The notes beneath the pieces were generated by a model, which made no database searches, was not told the origin of the DNA, and was given only the letters and a program-made list of their open reading frames with translations. Source: Rhizobium sp. TH2 (GTDB lineage: Bacteria; Pseudomonadota; Alphaproteobacteria; Rhizobiales; Rhizobiaceae). From it: a stretch of DNA of 64,000 nt. Shown here piece after piece: positions 8,287 to 17,066 of this stretch. How positions within the stretch are numbered: the first letter of the stretch is position 1; the number at the start of each line of letters is the position of its first letter. The translations under genes and the position numbers were made by a program. The stretch lies in assembly GCF_024707525.1 (NCBI RefSeq), contig NZ_CP062231.1:744001-808000 (forward strand), read 5' to 3'.

Positions 8287-9714
8287 ATGAGCAACCACCT
8301 GAAATTCTACATCGATGGCGCATGGGTCGATCCCGTCGTGCCGGCCAAGCTCGACGTGATCAATCCGGCGACCGAAGAGGCCTATACCCAGATTTCCGTC
8401 GGCACCAAGGCCGATGTCGATAAGGCCGTGGCGGCTGCCAAGCGCGCCTTCAAGACTTTCTCGCTCGTGTCGCATGCCGATCGCGTGGCGCTGCTCAAGC
8501 GCATCCTCGAAATCTATAACGAACGCTTCGAGGATATCGCGCAGGCCGTGTCCGATGAAATGGGCGCGCCGATCGGGTTTGCCCGCGACGCACAGGCCTG
8601 GGCCGGTCGCGCGCATATGGAATCGACCATCGCTGCACTCGAAAACTACGAATTCAGCGAGAAGCGCGGCGCAACCATGGTGGTCAAGGAACCGATCGGC
8701 GTCTGCGCGCTGATCACGCCGTGGAACTGGCCGCTCAACCAGATCGTCTGCAAAGTAGCGCCCGCGCTCGCCGCAGGCTGCACCGTGGTGCTGAAGCCCT
8801 CTGAAATCGCCCCGATCTCCGGCGTGGTCTGGTCCGAGATCATGGATGCCGCCGGCGTGCCGAAGGGCGTCTACAACATGGTCAATGGCAACGGCCCGGA
8901 CGTTGGCCAGGTCATGGCCGGCCATCCCGATGTCGACATGGTATCCTTCACCGGCTCGACCCGCGCCGGCATCATCGTCGCCAAGACGGCGGCCGATACG
9001 GTCAAGCGCGTGGCGCAGGAACTCGGCGGCAAGTCGGCCAACATCATTCTCGAAGATGCCGATTTCGCCACCGCCGTCGCCAAGGGCGTCGAAGGCTGCT
9101 TCGGCAACACAGGCCAGTCGTGCGACGCGCCGACTCGCATGCTGGTGCCGAAGGGCCGCCACGATGAAGCGCTCGGCATTGCCAAAAAGGCCGCCGAAGG
9201 CTTCAAGACCGGCGATCCGAAGGCCGAAGGCACCGATCTCGGTCCGGTTATCAGCCAGCTTCAGTTCGACAAGATCCAGCGTCTGATCCAGACCGGCATT
9301 GATGAAGGTGCGACCGTCGTCGCCGGCGGTGTCGGCCGTCCGGACGGCCTGAACCGCGGCTATTACATCCGCCCGACCGTGTTCGGTCACGTGACGCCTG
9401 AAATGACCGTGGCACGCGAAGAAATCTTCGGACCGGTCCTCTCGGTCATTTCCTACGACAACGAGGATCATGCCGTCGAGATCGCCAACGACTCGGTCTA
9501 CGGCCTCGCCGCCTACATCCAATCGGAAAACAAGGACCATGCACGCAAGGTCGCCGCGAAGATGCGCGCCGGCACGGTGAACTTGAACTACCCTGATTGG
9601 GATACGTTCTCGTCCTTCGGCGGCTACAAGCAGTCGGGCAATGGACGCGAATATGCCGATTTTGGCATCCACGACTTCCTGGAAATCAAGAGCATCGTCG
9701 GCTACGGCGATTGA
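8287..9714 (+). CDS. NAD(P)-dependent aldehyde dehydrogenase
   Basis: A 475-residue ALDH-superfamily enzyme of normal length. Seen: the cofactor and oxyanion segment TPWNWPLNQ with Asn147, the general base in QELGGKS (Glu245) and the catalytic Cys279 in NTGQSCDAPTR. In this operon it most likely oxidises the aminoaldehyde made by the FAD oxidase, as PuuC does in the Puu pathway. A GGGAG ribosome site precedes the start. It is the last gene of the polyamine locus; a hairpin at 9751-9769 follows inside the converging gene. Confidence 0.92.
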   Translation: MSNHLKFYIDGAWVDPVVPAKLDVINPATEEAYTQISVGTKADVDKAVAAAKRAFKTFSLVSHADRVALLKRILEIYNERFEDIAQAVSDEMGAPIGFARDAQAWAGRAHMESTIAALENYEFSEKRGATMVVKEPIGVCALITPWNWPLNQIVCKVAPALAAGCTVVLKPSEIAPISGVVWSEIMDAAGVPKGVYNMVNGNGPDVGQVMAGHPDVDMVSFTGSTRAGIIVAKTAADTVKRVAQELGGKSANIILEDADFATAVAKGVEGCFGNTGQSCDAPTRMLVPKGRHDEALGIAKKAAEGFKTGDPKAEGTDLGPVISQLQFDKIQRLIQTGIDEGATVVAGGVGRPDGLNRGYYIRPTVFGHVTPEMTVAREEIFGPVLSVISYDNEDHAVEIANDSVYGLAAYIQSENKDHARKVAAKMRAGTVNLNYPDWDTFSSFGGYKQSGNGREYADFGIHDFLEIKSIVGYGD

Positions 9715-9744
9715 TCGCCAGTTGTTCCACGGCCACGTGAAAAA

Positions 9745-12309
9745 TCAGGTCCGCCAGCTCTGCTGGCGGGCCAATTTTGTGACGGCTTCGAAGTCCAGCG
9801 GGCGGGCGAGGGCATAACCCTGCAGCAGGTCGCAGCCGAGATCCTGCAGGATGCGGATATGTTCGCGCGTCTCCACGCCTTCCGCCACGACCCTGATGCC
9901 GAGCGACTTGCCGATCTCGATGATCGAGCCGACCAGCTTGCGCTGTTCCGTGGTCTCCGTGATTGGCTTGATCAACGCGCGATCGATCTTCAGGGTACCG
10001 GGGCCGATCTTCAAAAGGCTGACAATCGAGGCATGGCCGGTGCCGAAGTCATCGATCTCGATGCCGATCCCGAGCTTTCGGATGGCCCGAAGATTGTCGT
10101 TCACCGCTTCGTCGCAATCGTCGAGGAAGATCGATTCCAGCAGCTCAAACGAGACGGTGCCCGGTACGATCTTCAGGCTCTTGAGCTTGCGACTGAGCGC
10201 CGGGTCATTCAGGCGGCGGGACGAAACGTTGACCGAAATCTTCGGGATCGAAATGCCGGATGCCTGCCAGGCGGCGTAATCCTTGAGCGCGCGTTCGAGG
10301 ATGATGCCATCGATGGCCGATACCACGTCGAGGTCCTCGGCCACTTGGAGGAACCTATCCGGCGCCAGCAGGCCGTTGGTCGGATGGTTCCAGCGCGCCA
10401 GCGTCTCGGCGCCTGAAATGTCGAGGCTCTGCGCATGGAACTGGAGCTGGTAGTACGGCACGAACTCGCCGCGCTCGAGGCCGGACAGGATGTCGTCAGA
10501 CACGCGCTTGGTATTGATCACGTCGTTCTGGATGGCGACCGAGAAGAATTCGAAGCGGTTGCGGCCCTGGGTCTTCGCGCGATAGAGGGCGATGTCGGCG
10601 TTCAGCAGCAGTTGCTTGGCGTCGATCGCGCCGCCGCCCGCATAAGCGATACCGATCGAAGCGCCGATGCGGCAGACGTGGTTCTCGAAACTCACTGGAT
10701 CGCAGAGCCGCTTGATGATGCGGCTCGCGAGCTTGCCGAGCTTGTCCTCGGAGCCGTCATAGCGCGACAGGATCACGAATTCATCGCCGCCGATACGCGC
10801 CACGAAATCACCCGGTCCCATGTTCTCATTGAGAACTTTTGCCGTGTGGATCAGCATGTGGTCGCCGGCGAGATGGCCGAGCGTATCGTTGATCTGCTTG
10901 AAGCGATCGAGATCGAGATGGATCACAGCCATGCCCGAACCGTTGGCGAGGCAGTCGGCGGCGCGCTGGCTCAGCGTCTCGTCGAGATAGCGGCGGTTCG
11001 GCAATGCGGTCAGGAAATCGTGCAGCGCGTTATGTTCGATCTCGGCCTTGGTTACTTCGAGCTCATGGTTGCGCGCTTCGGCCAGGCGATTGGCTTCGGC
11101 GAGTTCCTGCTGAATCGTCACGTCCTGGGTGGCATCCCAGTTGGCGCCAATGATACGCGTATCGCCGCTGTCGAGGTTGAATGGCGCGACACGCGCCCGG
11201 ATGTGGCGGATGCTCCCGTCGCCGCGTATGATTCTGAACGCATTCTCGAAGGCCGTGCCGCCCTTGCCCGCATACGCCTCGACCTTGGCAACGGCCCGCT
11301 CCCGGTCATCGGGATGGATCATCTCCTGCCAGTCGTCGGCGTTTTGCAGCAATGGCTGACCCTTTATGCCATATATCTCCTGCAGGCGCTCGTCCCAGAG
11401 GCTGGTGCTCTTTTCGACATCGACCTCGAAGACGCCGATCCGCGAGACCTCGAGCGCGAGGTCCAGCTTGCGGGAAAGCTGCAGCAGCGCCTCTTCGGTC
11501 GCCTTGCGGGCGCTGACATCGGTGTCGGTGCCGACGATGCGGGCGGGCCTGCCATCCTCGAACCAGTCGATGCAGGCGCCGCGGCACTCGATCCAGATGT
11601 AATGGCCAGCGCTATGCCGTTCGCGATATTCGAAGATTTGCTTGAAATCGCCGCCTTCGCCCTGCTTGCGGATTTCCTCCAGAACCATCTCACGGTCGTC
11701 GGGATGGACGCTCTCGATCCATGTCTCCATGTCGGCGGCGATGATGGCATCCGGTGCGAAGCCGCGCATCGTTTTCCAGGTCTCGGAATAGTAGAACTGG
11801 CCTGTCGCGAAATTGTGGTCCCAGACGCCGAGGATGGAGCCGACCAGCGCATGGTTCCAGCGCTGTGCCCAGCTTTGCATCTCGGCTTCGGTCCGCTTCT
11901 GGCGGTCGATATCGGTGAGCTGGACGAGGATCTCGGCGGCATCGCCGTGGACGGTGAGACTCGCGGTCGAGATCTGCGCCAGCATCCAGACATCGCTGCA
12001 ATCGGCGCGCAACAGGCGAATCTCGATCGCCTGTGCATTTTGCGGTGCAAGCCGGAGCCGGTTGATACTGAATTCGAGCGTGTGACGGTCGTCCGGATGA
12101 ACCAGTTCGGCAAGCGAGCGGGAATCGCGAAGAAAGGCAGCGCAGGCCTGGTTGCAGTAGAGGATGCCGCAGTCAGCGGAGATCAATGCAAGGCCGCCCG
12201 GGGCGCTATCGATCAGCTCCGCCAGGAACGCGCGCCCGCCCGAAATGCCGGCAGGCGAAATCTTCTCTTGATGCGGCTTCAAACTCACACTCACAACACG
12301 TTTGCGCAA
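9745..12309 (-). CDS. PAS-PAS-PAS-GGDEF-EAL cyclic-di-GMP protein
   Basis: An 854-residue cytoplasmic protein with no clear membrane segment. Three PAS/PAC-like domains occupy about residues 25-410 (typical HPDDRE segments). The GGDEF domain (about 430-590) has an intact RIGGDEF active site. The EAL domain (about 600-850) reads ETLARW at the signature and keeps DDFGTGHAS and KIDRALI. Both synthesis and breakdown of c-di-GMP are therefore possible, with the PAS domains as sensors. The start is uncertain: the frame opens with TTG 12309 and no good ribosome site is visible. The neighbours do not suggest a partner. Confidence 0.88.
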   Translation of the reverse strand: MRKRVVSVSLKPHQEKISPAGISGGRAFLAELIDSAPGGLALISADCGILYCNQACAAFLRDSRSLAELVHPDDRHTLEFSINRLRLAPQNAQAIEIRLLRADCSDVWMLAQISTASLTVHGDAAEILVQLTDIDRQKRTEAEMQSWAQRWNHALVGSILGVWDHNFATGQFYYSETWKTMRGFAPDAIIAADMETWIESVHPDDREMVLEEIRKQGEGGDFKQIFEYRERHSAGHYIWIECRGACIDWFEDGRPARIVGTDTDVSARKATEEALLQLSRKLDLALEVSRIGVFEVDVEKSTSLWDERLQEIYGIKGQPLLQNADDWQEMIHPDDRERAVAKVEAYAGKGGTAFENAFRIIRGDGSIRHIRARVAPFNLDSGDTRIIGANWDATQDVTIQQELAEANRLAEARNHELEVTKAEIEHNALHDFLTALPNRRYLDETLSQRAADCLANGSGMAVIHLDLDRFKQINDTLGHLAGDHMLIHTAKVLNENMGPGDFVARIGGDEFVILSRYDGSEDKLGKLASRIIKRLCDPVSFENHVCRIGASIGIAYAGGGAIDAKQLLLNADIALYRAKTQGRNRFEFFSVAIQNDVINTKRVSDDILSGLERGEFVPYYQLQFHAQSLDISGAETLARWNHPTNGLLAPDRFLQVAEDLDVVSAIDGIILERALKDYAAWQASGISIPKISVNVSSRRLNDPALSRKLKSLKIVPGTVSFELLESIFLDDCDEAVNDNLRAIRKLGIGIEIDDFGTGHASIVSLLKIGPGTLKIDRALIKPITETTEQRKLVGSIIEIGKSLGIRVVAEGVETREHIRILQDLGCDLLQGYALARPLDFEAVTKLARQQSWRT
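9751..9769 (+). terminator. Hairpin terminator candidate after the aldehyde dehydrogenase
   Basis: CCGCCAGC and GCTGGCGG pair perfectly around a 3-base loop, followed by AATTTTG. The element lies inside the last codons of the opposing GGDEF-EAL gene, so one sequence serves both coding and termination. Confidence 0.5.
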
Positions 12310-12422
12310 ATGTGATATAGATCGCTTAAATAGCTCTTAACCCGACAGAATTTCCCGAGATTTCACGGATTTCGGGGGAGTTGACGATCGTCAAGCTCAT
12401 ATGAAAATGGGCGATACCGTGC

Positions 12423-12569
12423 TCAGCCGAGCGTGAAGATGCAGGCGGTGACGAAGATGAACGCGAGCGCGACGCCTGCGGCAAGCAGGACATTTTCCTT
12501 GCGGGGCCGAGCGAAGAGAACCTGATTGCGATTGCCGGTGGCGGCGGATGTCGCGGAATGAATCTTCAT
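12423..12569 (-). CDS. Small single-pass membrane protein, 48 residues
   Basis: The ORF is open further upstream, but the ATG at 12569 is the only start with a good ribosome site (AAGGAAG, six bases upstream). The product has a polar, basic N-terminal half (about 28 residues) and one hydrophobic helix (LLAAGVALAFIFVTACIF) ending almost at the C terminus. I do not recognise a family. Topology would be N-in with a tail-anchored helix. Confidence 0.6.
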   Translation of the reverse strand: MKIHSATSAATGNRNQVLFARPRKENVLLAAGVALAFIFVTACIFTLG

Positions 12570-12863
12570 CTGTCTTCCTTCACTATCTGCGGTCGGCGCT
12601 CGTTCCAACTTAGCCGAAGCGCCTGAGCTCCAGACGCGGACCACGGGGCGTCCGTCCAGCCTCGTTTGATAGTGCATATTACTTACTCTATCAAGTATGT
12701 AGAGATTAGGATTTCCAAATTTCGATGGAATGCGGAAAAGCTGTTCCAAATCGTCCATGTGGACAAAAAAATCCGGACCACTGGGGTCCGGGCGCCAACG
12801 GGGCGGAAGTCAGAGTGGGCCAGGGGCGACGGCGACGCCGTCGCAAACTGGAATTTGAATGGG
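12570..12863. other. Gap between two small genes
   Basis: About 290 bases. The left part carries the ribosome site of the 48-residue gene and an AT-rich stretch near 12680-12720 with an inverted pair CTCTA-N9-TAGAG that may be its promoter region. The right part holds the terminator at 12765-12792. I see no convincing gene on either strand. Confidence 0.5.
12765..12792 (-). terminator. Rho-independent terminator of the 60-residue gene
   Basis: CCGGACC (12773-12779) pairs with GGTCCGG (12785-12791). On the minus strand the hairpin is followed by seven T residues (12771-12765). It lies about 70 bases past the stop codon of the gene at 12864-13046. Confidence 0.75.
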
Positions 12864-13046
12864 TCAGAAGAAACGGTGGGCGTGAAGCGCGAAAATCGCG
12901 GGTTCCTCTGCCTCGCGCTCCTTGGCAGGTTCCATGACCGTGATCTTGTATTCGGTCTTCCTAGGCTTTTCCGTCAGCGGCACGGGGGGCATCTGCGCCT
13001 GCTTGGGAAAGAAGAAGCCCATGGCGAATCCGTTCATCATCAACAT
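12864..13046 (-). CDS. Small hypothetical protein, 60 residues
   Basis: The ORF extends further 5', but ATG 13046 has a strong GGAGG ribosome site eight bases upstream and gives a 60-residue product starting MLMMNGFAMGFFFPK. The rest is polar with many Pro, Glu and Lys residues and ends ALHAHRFF. No family is recognised. It has its own terminator, and a GTCTATAAAA element lies 55 bases upstream of its start. The same element lies 56 bases upstream of the 62-residue gene at 13781-13969, which suggests shared control. Confidence 0.6.
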   Translation of the reverse strand: MLMMNGFAMGFFFPKQAQMPPVPLTEKPRKTEYKITVMEPAKEREAEEPAIFALHAHRFF

Positions 13047-13100
13047 CTGAAGTCCCTCCAGGAAACCGGAATCGTTAACAACGCCATTAATGCACCCAAA

Positions 13101-13110
13101 GTCTATAAAA
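13101..13110 (-). promoter_or_regulatory. GTCTATAAAA element upstream of the 60-residue gene
   Basis: Reads GTCTATAAAA on the plus strand (TTTTATAGAC in the direction of the gene), 55 bases before ATG 13046. In the gene direction it falls between TTGATT and ATTAAT hexamers spaced 17 apart, a plausible promoter. The same decamer recurs at 14025 and 15667, and its 7-base core on the other strand at 15571. Confidence 0.45.
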
Positions 13111-13131
13111 TCAATATGGAATGTCGGAAAA

Positions 13132-13168
13132 AATGAAAAATGCGCCGGCAAGGTTTCGACGGCGCATT
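13132..13168 (-). terminator. Rho-independent terminator of the Rrf2 gene
   Basis: AATGCGCCG (13139-13147) pairs perfectly with CGGCGCATT (13160-13168). On the minus strand the hairpin is followed by a T-rich run (TTTTTCATTTTTT). It lies 32 bases past the Rrf2 stop codon. Confidence 0.8.
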
Positions 13169-13199
13169 CAAGACGTTGAAATATAACGCGATATTGGCC

Positions 13200-13661
13200 C
13201 TACGAAGCCGCTTCCTCAAGGATGAGTCCGGCGGATGAGGCGGCATATTGGCCCGAAACCAGGCGCTCCAGCGTCATGTTGTCGAGGATTTCGGCGACCG
13301 CGTCGCGGACCTCGGTCATCGATTTGCGCACAAGACAGGTCTTCGGATCGCGGCAGTCGTCACAGAGCTCGAGCGCCGTGCGGCTGGCGCAGCGAATGGG
13401 CGCCAGGGGACCGTCGATGACTCGGATGGCATGGCCGATGCGGATCTCGGAGGCGGGACGCGACAACGAATAGCCGCCCATCGGACCCTTCTTCGAGCGC
13501 ACGATACCCGCATTGCGCAGTTCGAGCAGAATAGTGTCGAGGAACTTCTTCGGGATATTGTGGGCGGTCGCGATTTCGTTGCTGAATGCGGTCTCGCCCG
13601 GTGCGAGGCTGGCCAAGGCGATCAACGCCTTGAGGCCGTACTTTCCTTTATTCGTAAGCAT
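13200..13661 (-). CDS. Rrf2-family transcriptional regulator
   Basis: A 153-residue protein with the Rrf2 winged helix (LTNKGKYGLKALIALA at the N terminus and the wing KKGPMGGYSLSRP). Behind it is a Cys cluster: C, then C-DD-C, then RDPKT-C. Several Rrf2 proteins (IscR, NsrR, RirA) hold an Fe-S cluster on three Cys residues in this region, so a redox, iron or sulfur signal is likely, but the spacing here is not that of classical IscR. The surrounding genes with GTCTATA motifs are the likely regulon. A perfect 8-bp inverted repeat (ACTCTCTT at 13691, AAGAGAGT at 13721) lies 30 bases before its start and might be an autoregulatory site. Confidence 0.88.
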   Translation of the reverse strand: MLTNKGKYGLKALIALASLAPGETAFSNEIATAHNIPKKFLDTILLELRNAGIVRSKKGPMGGYSLSRPASEIRIGHAIRVIDGPLAPIRCASRTALELCDDCRDPKTCLVRKSMTEVRDAVAEILDNMTLERLVSGQYAASSAGLILEEAAS

Positions 13662-13780
13662 AATTTACCCAGATTCCGCCCGATTTCACAACTCTCTTAC
13701 TCCGGTTCGGGCCGCTAAAGAAGAGAGTCACTCGAATTGATTGATAATATGGGTAAAGACGTGACGAAATTCAGCGCTTT

Positions 13781-13969
13781 TCACGAAAAAAGTGAAGGCG
13801 ATCGGCGGAAATGGGCCCCGATTGCGCTCTGGGCGTCATGCATCGAGCGGAAAGAGCGCCCGTCGAGGCCCATGACGCTGAATTTTACCGCCATGAATTT
13901 GAGCGAATCGGCAAAGGGGACAAGGATACCGACCGGAACGCCGGCATATTCGACAACCTGTTTCTGCAT
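13781..13969 (-). CDS. Small hypothetical protein, 62 residues
   Basis: A short gene with an AAGG ribosome site about 10 bases before ATG 13969. The product begins MQKQVVEYAGVPVGILVP and has a regular mix of hydrophobic and charged residues, unlike a chance frame. No family is recognised. It lies between the Rrf2 gene and the flavoprotein gene, and the AT-rich GTCTATAAAA element at 14025 is 56 bases before its start. Confidence 0.55.
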   Translation of the reverse strand: MQKQVVEYAGVPVGILVPFADSLKFMAVKFSVMGLDGRSFRSMHDAQSAIGAHFRRSPSLFS

Positions 13970-14024
13970 GACTAAGCCGCCTTGGAATCGAGTTCACGAT
14001 GCTTGACGGGGACAAGATGATATA

Positions 14025-14034
14025 GTCTATAAAA
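14025..14034 (-). promoter_or_regulatory. GTCTATAAAA element upstream of the 62-residue gene
   Basis: Reads GTCTATAAAA on the plus strand inside a strongly AT-rich stretch (about 14020-14100). On the minus strand a TTGACA hexamer lies just upstream of it. Its spacing to the start codon matches that of the 13101 copy to within one base. Confidence 0.48.
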
Positions 14035-14143
14035 ATTGTCAATTATAAATTTGTTTAGATTGGAAATTTTTTCGAACATTAGAAGAATTTTTTGTGACTA
14101 TCGGAACCATTTTTCGCCATTCGCGGCAGGAAAGAATGACGTT

Positions 14144-15499
14144 TCACGCCGCCAGGGCGATCTTGCCGGCAATCTTCTTCGCCTGCACACGGATATCCGG
14201 CACGGCGAAGATCTCGAAGAACTGCCCGACGGTCATCGGACCCATGGCATAGACGTTCGAGCGGGGCGTGCCTTCCGGAGAAAGGAGTTCGGACTTGGCG
14301 CTCACGGCAAGTCCCAGGCCTTGCGCATCGGCGGCGATCAGCCCGTTTGCCGCCATCTTCTTGAGCAGCGGCACCTTGGAGATCGAACACTTCTCCATGC
14401 CGGTACAATTGACGATGCGGTCGAAATGAATGTCCCGCATCTCGTGGGAGTGCCGGTCCAGGTAGGTGGCGACCACATGGTCGTCGCTTTTATGGATTTC
14501 CTGCAGCCAGCCCGAATGGATCGATACCTGGCCCTCGTGCCGCATCGTGTGGACGACATCGGCGATCTCGGGCGCCATGCGATGGCGGTGAACGCTCCAC
14601 CAGGCATTGGCGTGACGGAAGAAGCGCGCGCGCTCCGTGGCGTCGAGTTCCTGCCATACCGACTGCGTCATCGGCCGGAGCGCATCGATGACCATGCGCC
14701 AGTCATGCACGTTGCGTGCCTGGCGGCGAAGCAGCTGGAGCATTTCGGACAGCGTCCTGCTGCCGGGCTCGAAGGCGGGCTCGGCCGGATCGCTGCGCGG
14801 CACGACATGCACCTGTGGCAGCAGGCCATGACGGGAGAGGATGTGGATCTTGCCCCGGTGGCCCTGCTTCTTGAGCGAGACGACCTGATCGACGGTGGTG
14901 AGCCCCGAGCCAAGCAGAAAGATCGTCGCATCGGGATCGATCTCCTCGAGCCAGTCGTCCGCCCAGGCATTGATGGTGATATGCGACCGGGCCAACGGAT
15001 CGATGGCACTCTGGGCGATCGGCAGGCCCGAAGGCGTGCCGCCAAGACAGAAGACTGTATGCGCGGCCTGTACCTGCTCACCGTTCGACAGGCTGAACAC
15101 CTGACAGTCAGCCTCCAGCTGCTCGCAATTGATCGCCTCGGCATCGGCGAATGTCACGCGCGCCCAATTGTCCTTCTGTTGCAGGCTGGTGGCGAGTGTT
15201 TGCTGGACGTAGCGGCCAAAAAGCTGGCGCGGCACGAAATCTTCCTTGCCGAATCCATGGCCGCTCGCGGCCAGCCATTCGACGAGATGGTCGGGCCGGT
15301 CGGCATAGAGGCTCATCCGGCCGGCGGGCACGTTGAGGCGGTGGTTCTCTTCCTTTGTGGAATAGGCGACGCCGAGACCGTATTTGGACCGATTTCCGAC
15401 AAGCGAGATGGTCTTGGCCGGTGGCAGGTTCTCGAGCAGGTTGATGACCATGGCCGTGGCGGAGAAACCTGCGCCCAAAACCGCGACGTCCGAGTTCAT
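14144..15499 (-). CDS. FAD/NAD(P)-binding oxidoreductase (NAD_binding_9 type)
   Basis: A 451-residue flavoprotein. The N terminus reads SDVAVLGAGFSATAM, a Rossmann dinucleotide fold, followed by the GVAYST and LNVPAGRMSLY segments seen in the PF13454-type FAD/NAD(P)-binding proteins. The chemistry and substrate of this group are poorly known. ATG 15499 is chosen over the upstream ATG 15550 because GGAGGGACGCA precedes it and homology starts there. The Rrf2 regulator and a second flavoprotein flank it; a GTCTATA-containing palindrome lies 72 bases upstream. Confidence 0.8.
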   Translation of the reverse strand: MNSDVAVLGAGFSATAMVINLLENLPPAKTISLVGNRSKYGLGVAYSTKEENHRLNVPAGRMSLYADRPDHLVEWLAASGHGFGKEDFVPRQLFGRYVQQTLATSLQQKDNWARVTFADAEAINCEQLEADCQVFSLSNGEQVQAAHTVFCLGGTPSGLPIAQSAIDPLARSHITINAWADDWLEEIDPDATIFLLGSGLTTVDQVVSLKKQGHRGKIHILSRHGLLPQVHVVPRSDPAEPAFEPGSRTLSEMLQLLRRQARNVHDWRMVIDALRPMTQSVWQELDATERARFFRHANAWWSVHRHRMAPEIADVVHTMRHEGQVSIHSGWLQEIHKSDDHVVATYLDRHSHEMRDIHFDRIVNCTGMEKCSISKVPLLKKMAANGLIAADAQGLGLAVSAKSELLSPEGTPRSNVYAMGPMTVGQFFEIFAVPDIRVQAKKIAGKIALAA

Positions 15500-15570
15500 T
15501 GCGTCCCTCCGAGAGCCGCGTCCAGCGCGGAAATCCTGGCCCATATTCATGCTTCAATTCTTGTTCTATG

Positions 15571-15577
15571 TATAGAC
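15571..15577 (-). promoter_or_regulatory. GTCTATA element in a TATGT-ATAG-ACATA palindrome
   Basis: On the plus strand TATGT and ACATA arms flank ATAG, giving a perfect 5-bp palindrome (15567-15580). It faces the 14144-15499 gene, 72 bases before its start. Confidence 0.42.
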
Positions 15578-15666
15578 ATAATTTTCCAAACTGCGCCATG
15601 CGTTTCCCTTCAAGGGAATTGGCTAGGCCGCGTGCGTTCCTAGCAGTCTCACGAAATTGGCTTATT

Positions 15667-15676
15667 GTCTATAAAA
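15667..15676 (+). promoter_or_regulatory. GTCTATAAAA element upstream of the DAO-type oxidase
   Basis: Third exact copy of the decamer, followed by ATTATATACTAATAT, which could hold a -10 box. It lies about 130 bases before the gene at 15805. Confidence 0.42.
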
Positions 15677-15804
15677 ATTATATACTAATATTGGGCGCAC
15701 TTTATGGAGCCCCGCGCGTTTTTCCGGGAACCGATTGAACAGTCACGCGTTTTGAAGCGCATGAGGCCATCGGGCCAATCCGGTCAGGGGATCACTTTCC
15801 GTAG

Positions 15805-17049
15805 ATGTCAGTCACAAAGAAGCGCGATCTTCACACAGACACGCCCTTGTGGTCGCTGACGCCTCGAATCGGGGTGCGTTCGCATGCCGTCCCGCTGAAA
15901 CAATATTACGATGTCGTCATAGTGGGCACCGGAATCAGCGGCGCGCTGATGGCGCATGCGCTGGCGGACGGTACGCGGTCGCTGCTCGTCATCGACAGGC
16001 GCAAGCCGGTCGGCGGATCCAGTCTTGCAAGCACGGCGATGATCCAGCACGAGATCGATGTGCCGCTTGGCAAACTTCAGCAAAGGATTGGCAAGGCGAA
16101 GGCGAAGCGGGTCTGGGCTCGCTCCATGGATGCCGTCGAAAAGCTGGCGTCGAAGATTGAATATCTGAATATCGGTTGCGGCTTCGCGCGAAAGCGCGCG
16201 CTGTTTCTCTCGGGCGACGAGATGGGCTGGCGTGCTTTGCGGGATGAGGCTGGCCTGCGCAACGGCGCTGGCTTCGATGCGCAATTCATCGATGCGGCAG
16301 CACTTCGATCGGGTTACGGCATCGACCGCACAGGCGCCATCCTCACCGACTGTTCCGCCTCCGCCAATCCGGCCCAGATGACTGCCGAGTTTTTACGTCA
16401 AGCGGTGAGAGGCGGAGCGGAACTGGTATGCGGCCCTGAAGTAATGGACATTTCCAGCAAGAGCGGCGAAGTCGAGTTGGTGCTCTCCTCGGGTGAGACA
16501 CTGCGCTGCGGCAATGCTGTGTTCTGTACCGGCTATGAATTCCTCGACAGCGTTGCGAGAGCCGACCATTCGATCATCTCCACCTGGGCGATCGCCACGC
16601 GCGCGAACGCGCCACGGCCCGAATGGCTGGATGATTGTCTGGTCTGGGAGGCTGCCGATCCGTATCTCTATATGCGCACCACATCGGACGGGCGGATCGT
16701 CGCGGGTGGCGAGGACGAGGATGATCCGAGAGCCCATGAGGACCAACGCAAGCTGAAGGCCAAGCAGAAGACGATCGCGCGCAAGGTCAGCACCTTGCTG
16801 GGATGCCAAATCGGCGAGATTGAATTTGCCTGGGCCGGTGCTTTTGGAGTAACCCCGACTGGACTGCCGATTATCGACGAAGTGCCTGGCATGAGACACG
16901 TGTTCACCGTGATGGGCTATGGCGGAAACGGCATTACCTTCAGCCAGATCGCTTCGGAAATCATATCAGCGAAACTGTCGGGGCATCGGGACAAGGATTT
17001 TGATCTGTTCCGCTTCGGCGCCGCACCGGCGCCGCGCAAGGCGGCATGA
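15805..17049 (+). CDS. FAD-dependent oxidoreductase of the DAO family
   Basis: A 414-residue flavoprotein with the dinucleotide motif VVIVGTGISGALMAHAL at about residues 36-52 and the acidic end of strand 2 (LVIDRR), followed by a GGSSLASTAM segment near the flavin. The C-terminal part carries the GYGGNGIT flavin-pyrophosphate segment of DAO enzymes. The substrate is probably an amine or amino acid, but nothing nearby defines it. The exact start is uncertain because the ribosome site is weak; about 30 residues precede the fold. Confidence 0.8.
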   Translation: MSVTKKRDLHTDTPLWSLTPRIGVRSHAVPLKQYYDVVIVGTGISGALMAHALADGTRSLLVIDRRKPVGGSSLASTAMIQHEIDVPLGKLQQRIGKAKAKRVWARSMDAVEKLASKIEYLNIGCGFARKRALFLSGDEMGWRALRDEAGLRNGAGFDAQFIDAAALRSGYGIDRTGAILTDCSASANPAQMTAEFLRQAVRGGAELVCGPEVMDISSKSGEVELVLSSGETLRCGNAVFCTGYEFLDSVARADHSIISTWAIATRANAPRPEWLDDCLVWEAADPYLYMRTTSDGRIVAGGEDEDDPRAHEDQRKLKAKQKTIARKVSTLLGCQIGEIEFAWAGAFGVTPTGLPIIDEVPGMRHVFTVMGYGGNGITFSQIASEIISAKLSGHRDKDFDLFRFGAAPAPRKAA

Positions 17050-17066
17050 GGGGCTAGACGCTGTAA

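Larger units (their letters stand above)
15500..15804. other. Intergenic regulatory region between two flavoprotein genes
   Basis: These 305 bases separate divergent genes. The sequence is AT-rich compared with its neighbours and holds two GTCTATA elements (15571 and 15667). No gene is visible on either strand. Confidence 0.6.

Noticed and set aside
10435..12315. 626-residue plus-strand frame
   Set aside because: Antisense to the PAS-GGDEF-EAL gene, whose domains are all recognisable.
12602..12606. GTTCC upstream of the 48-residue gene as an EcfG -35 box
   Set aside because: There is no AACG at the required distance on the plus strand.
14036..15643. 535-residue plus-strand frame
   Set aside because: Antisense to the FAD/NAD(P)-binding gene; composition of a shadow frame.
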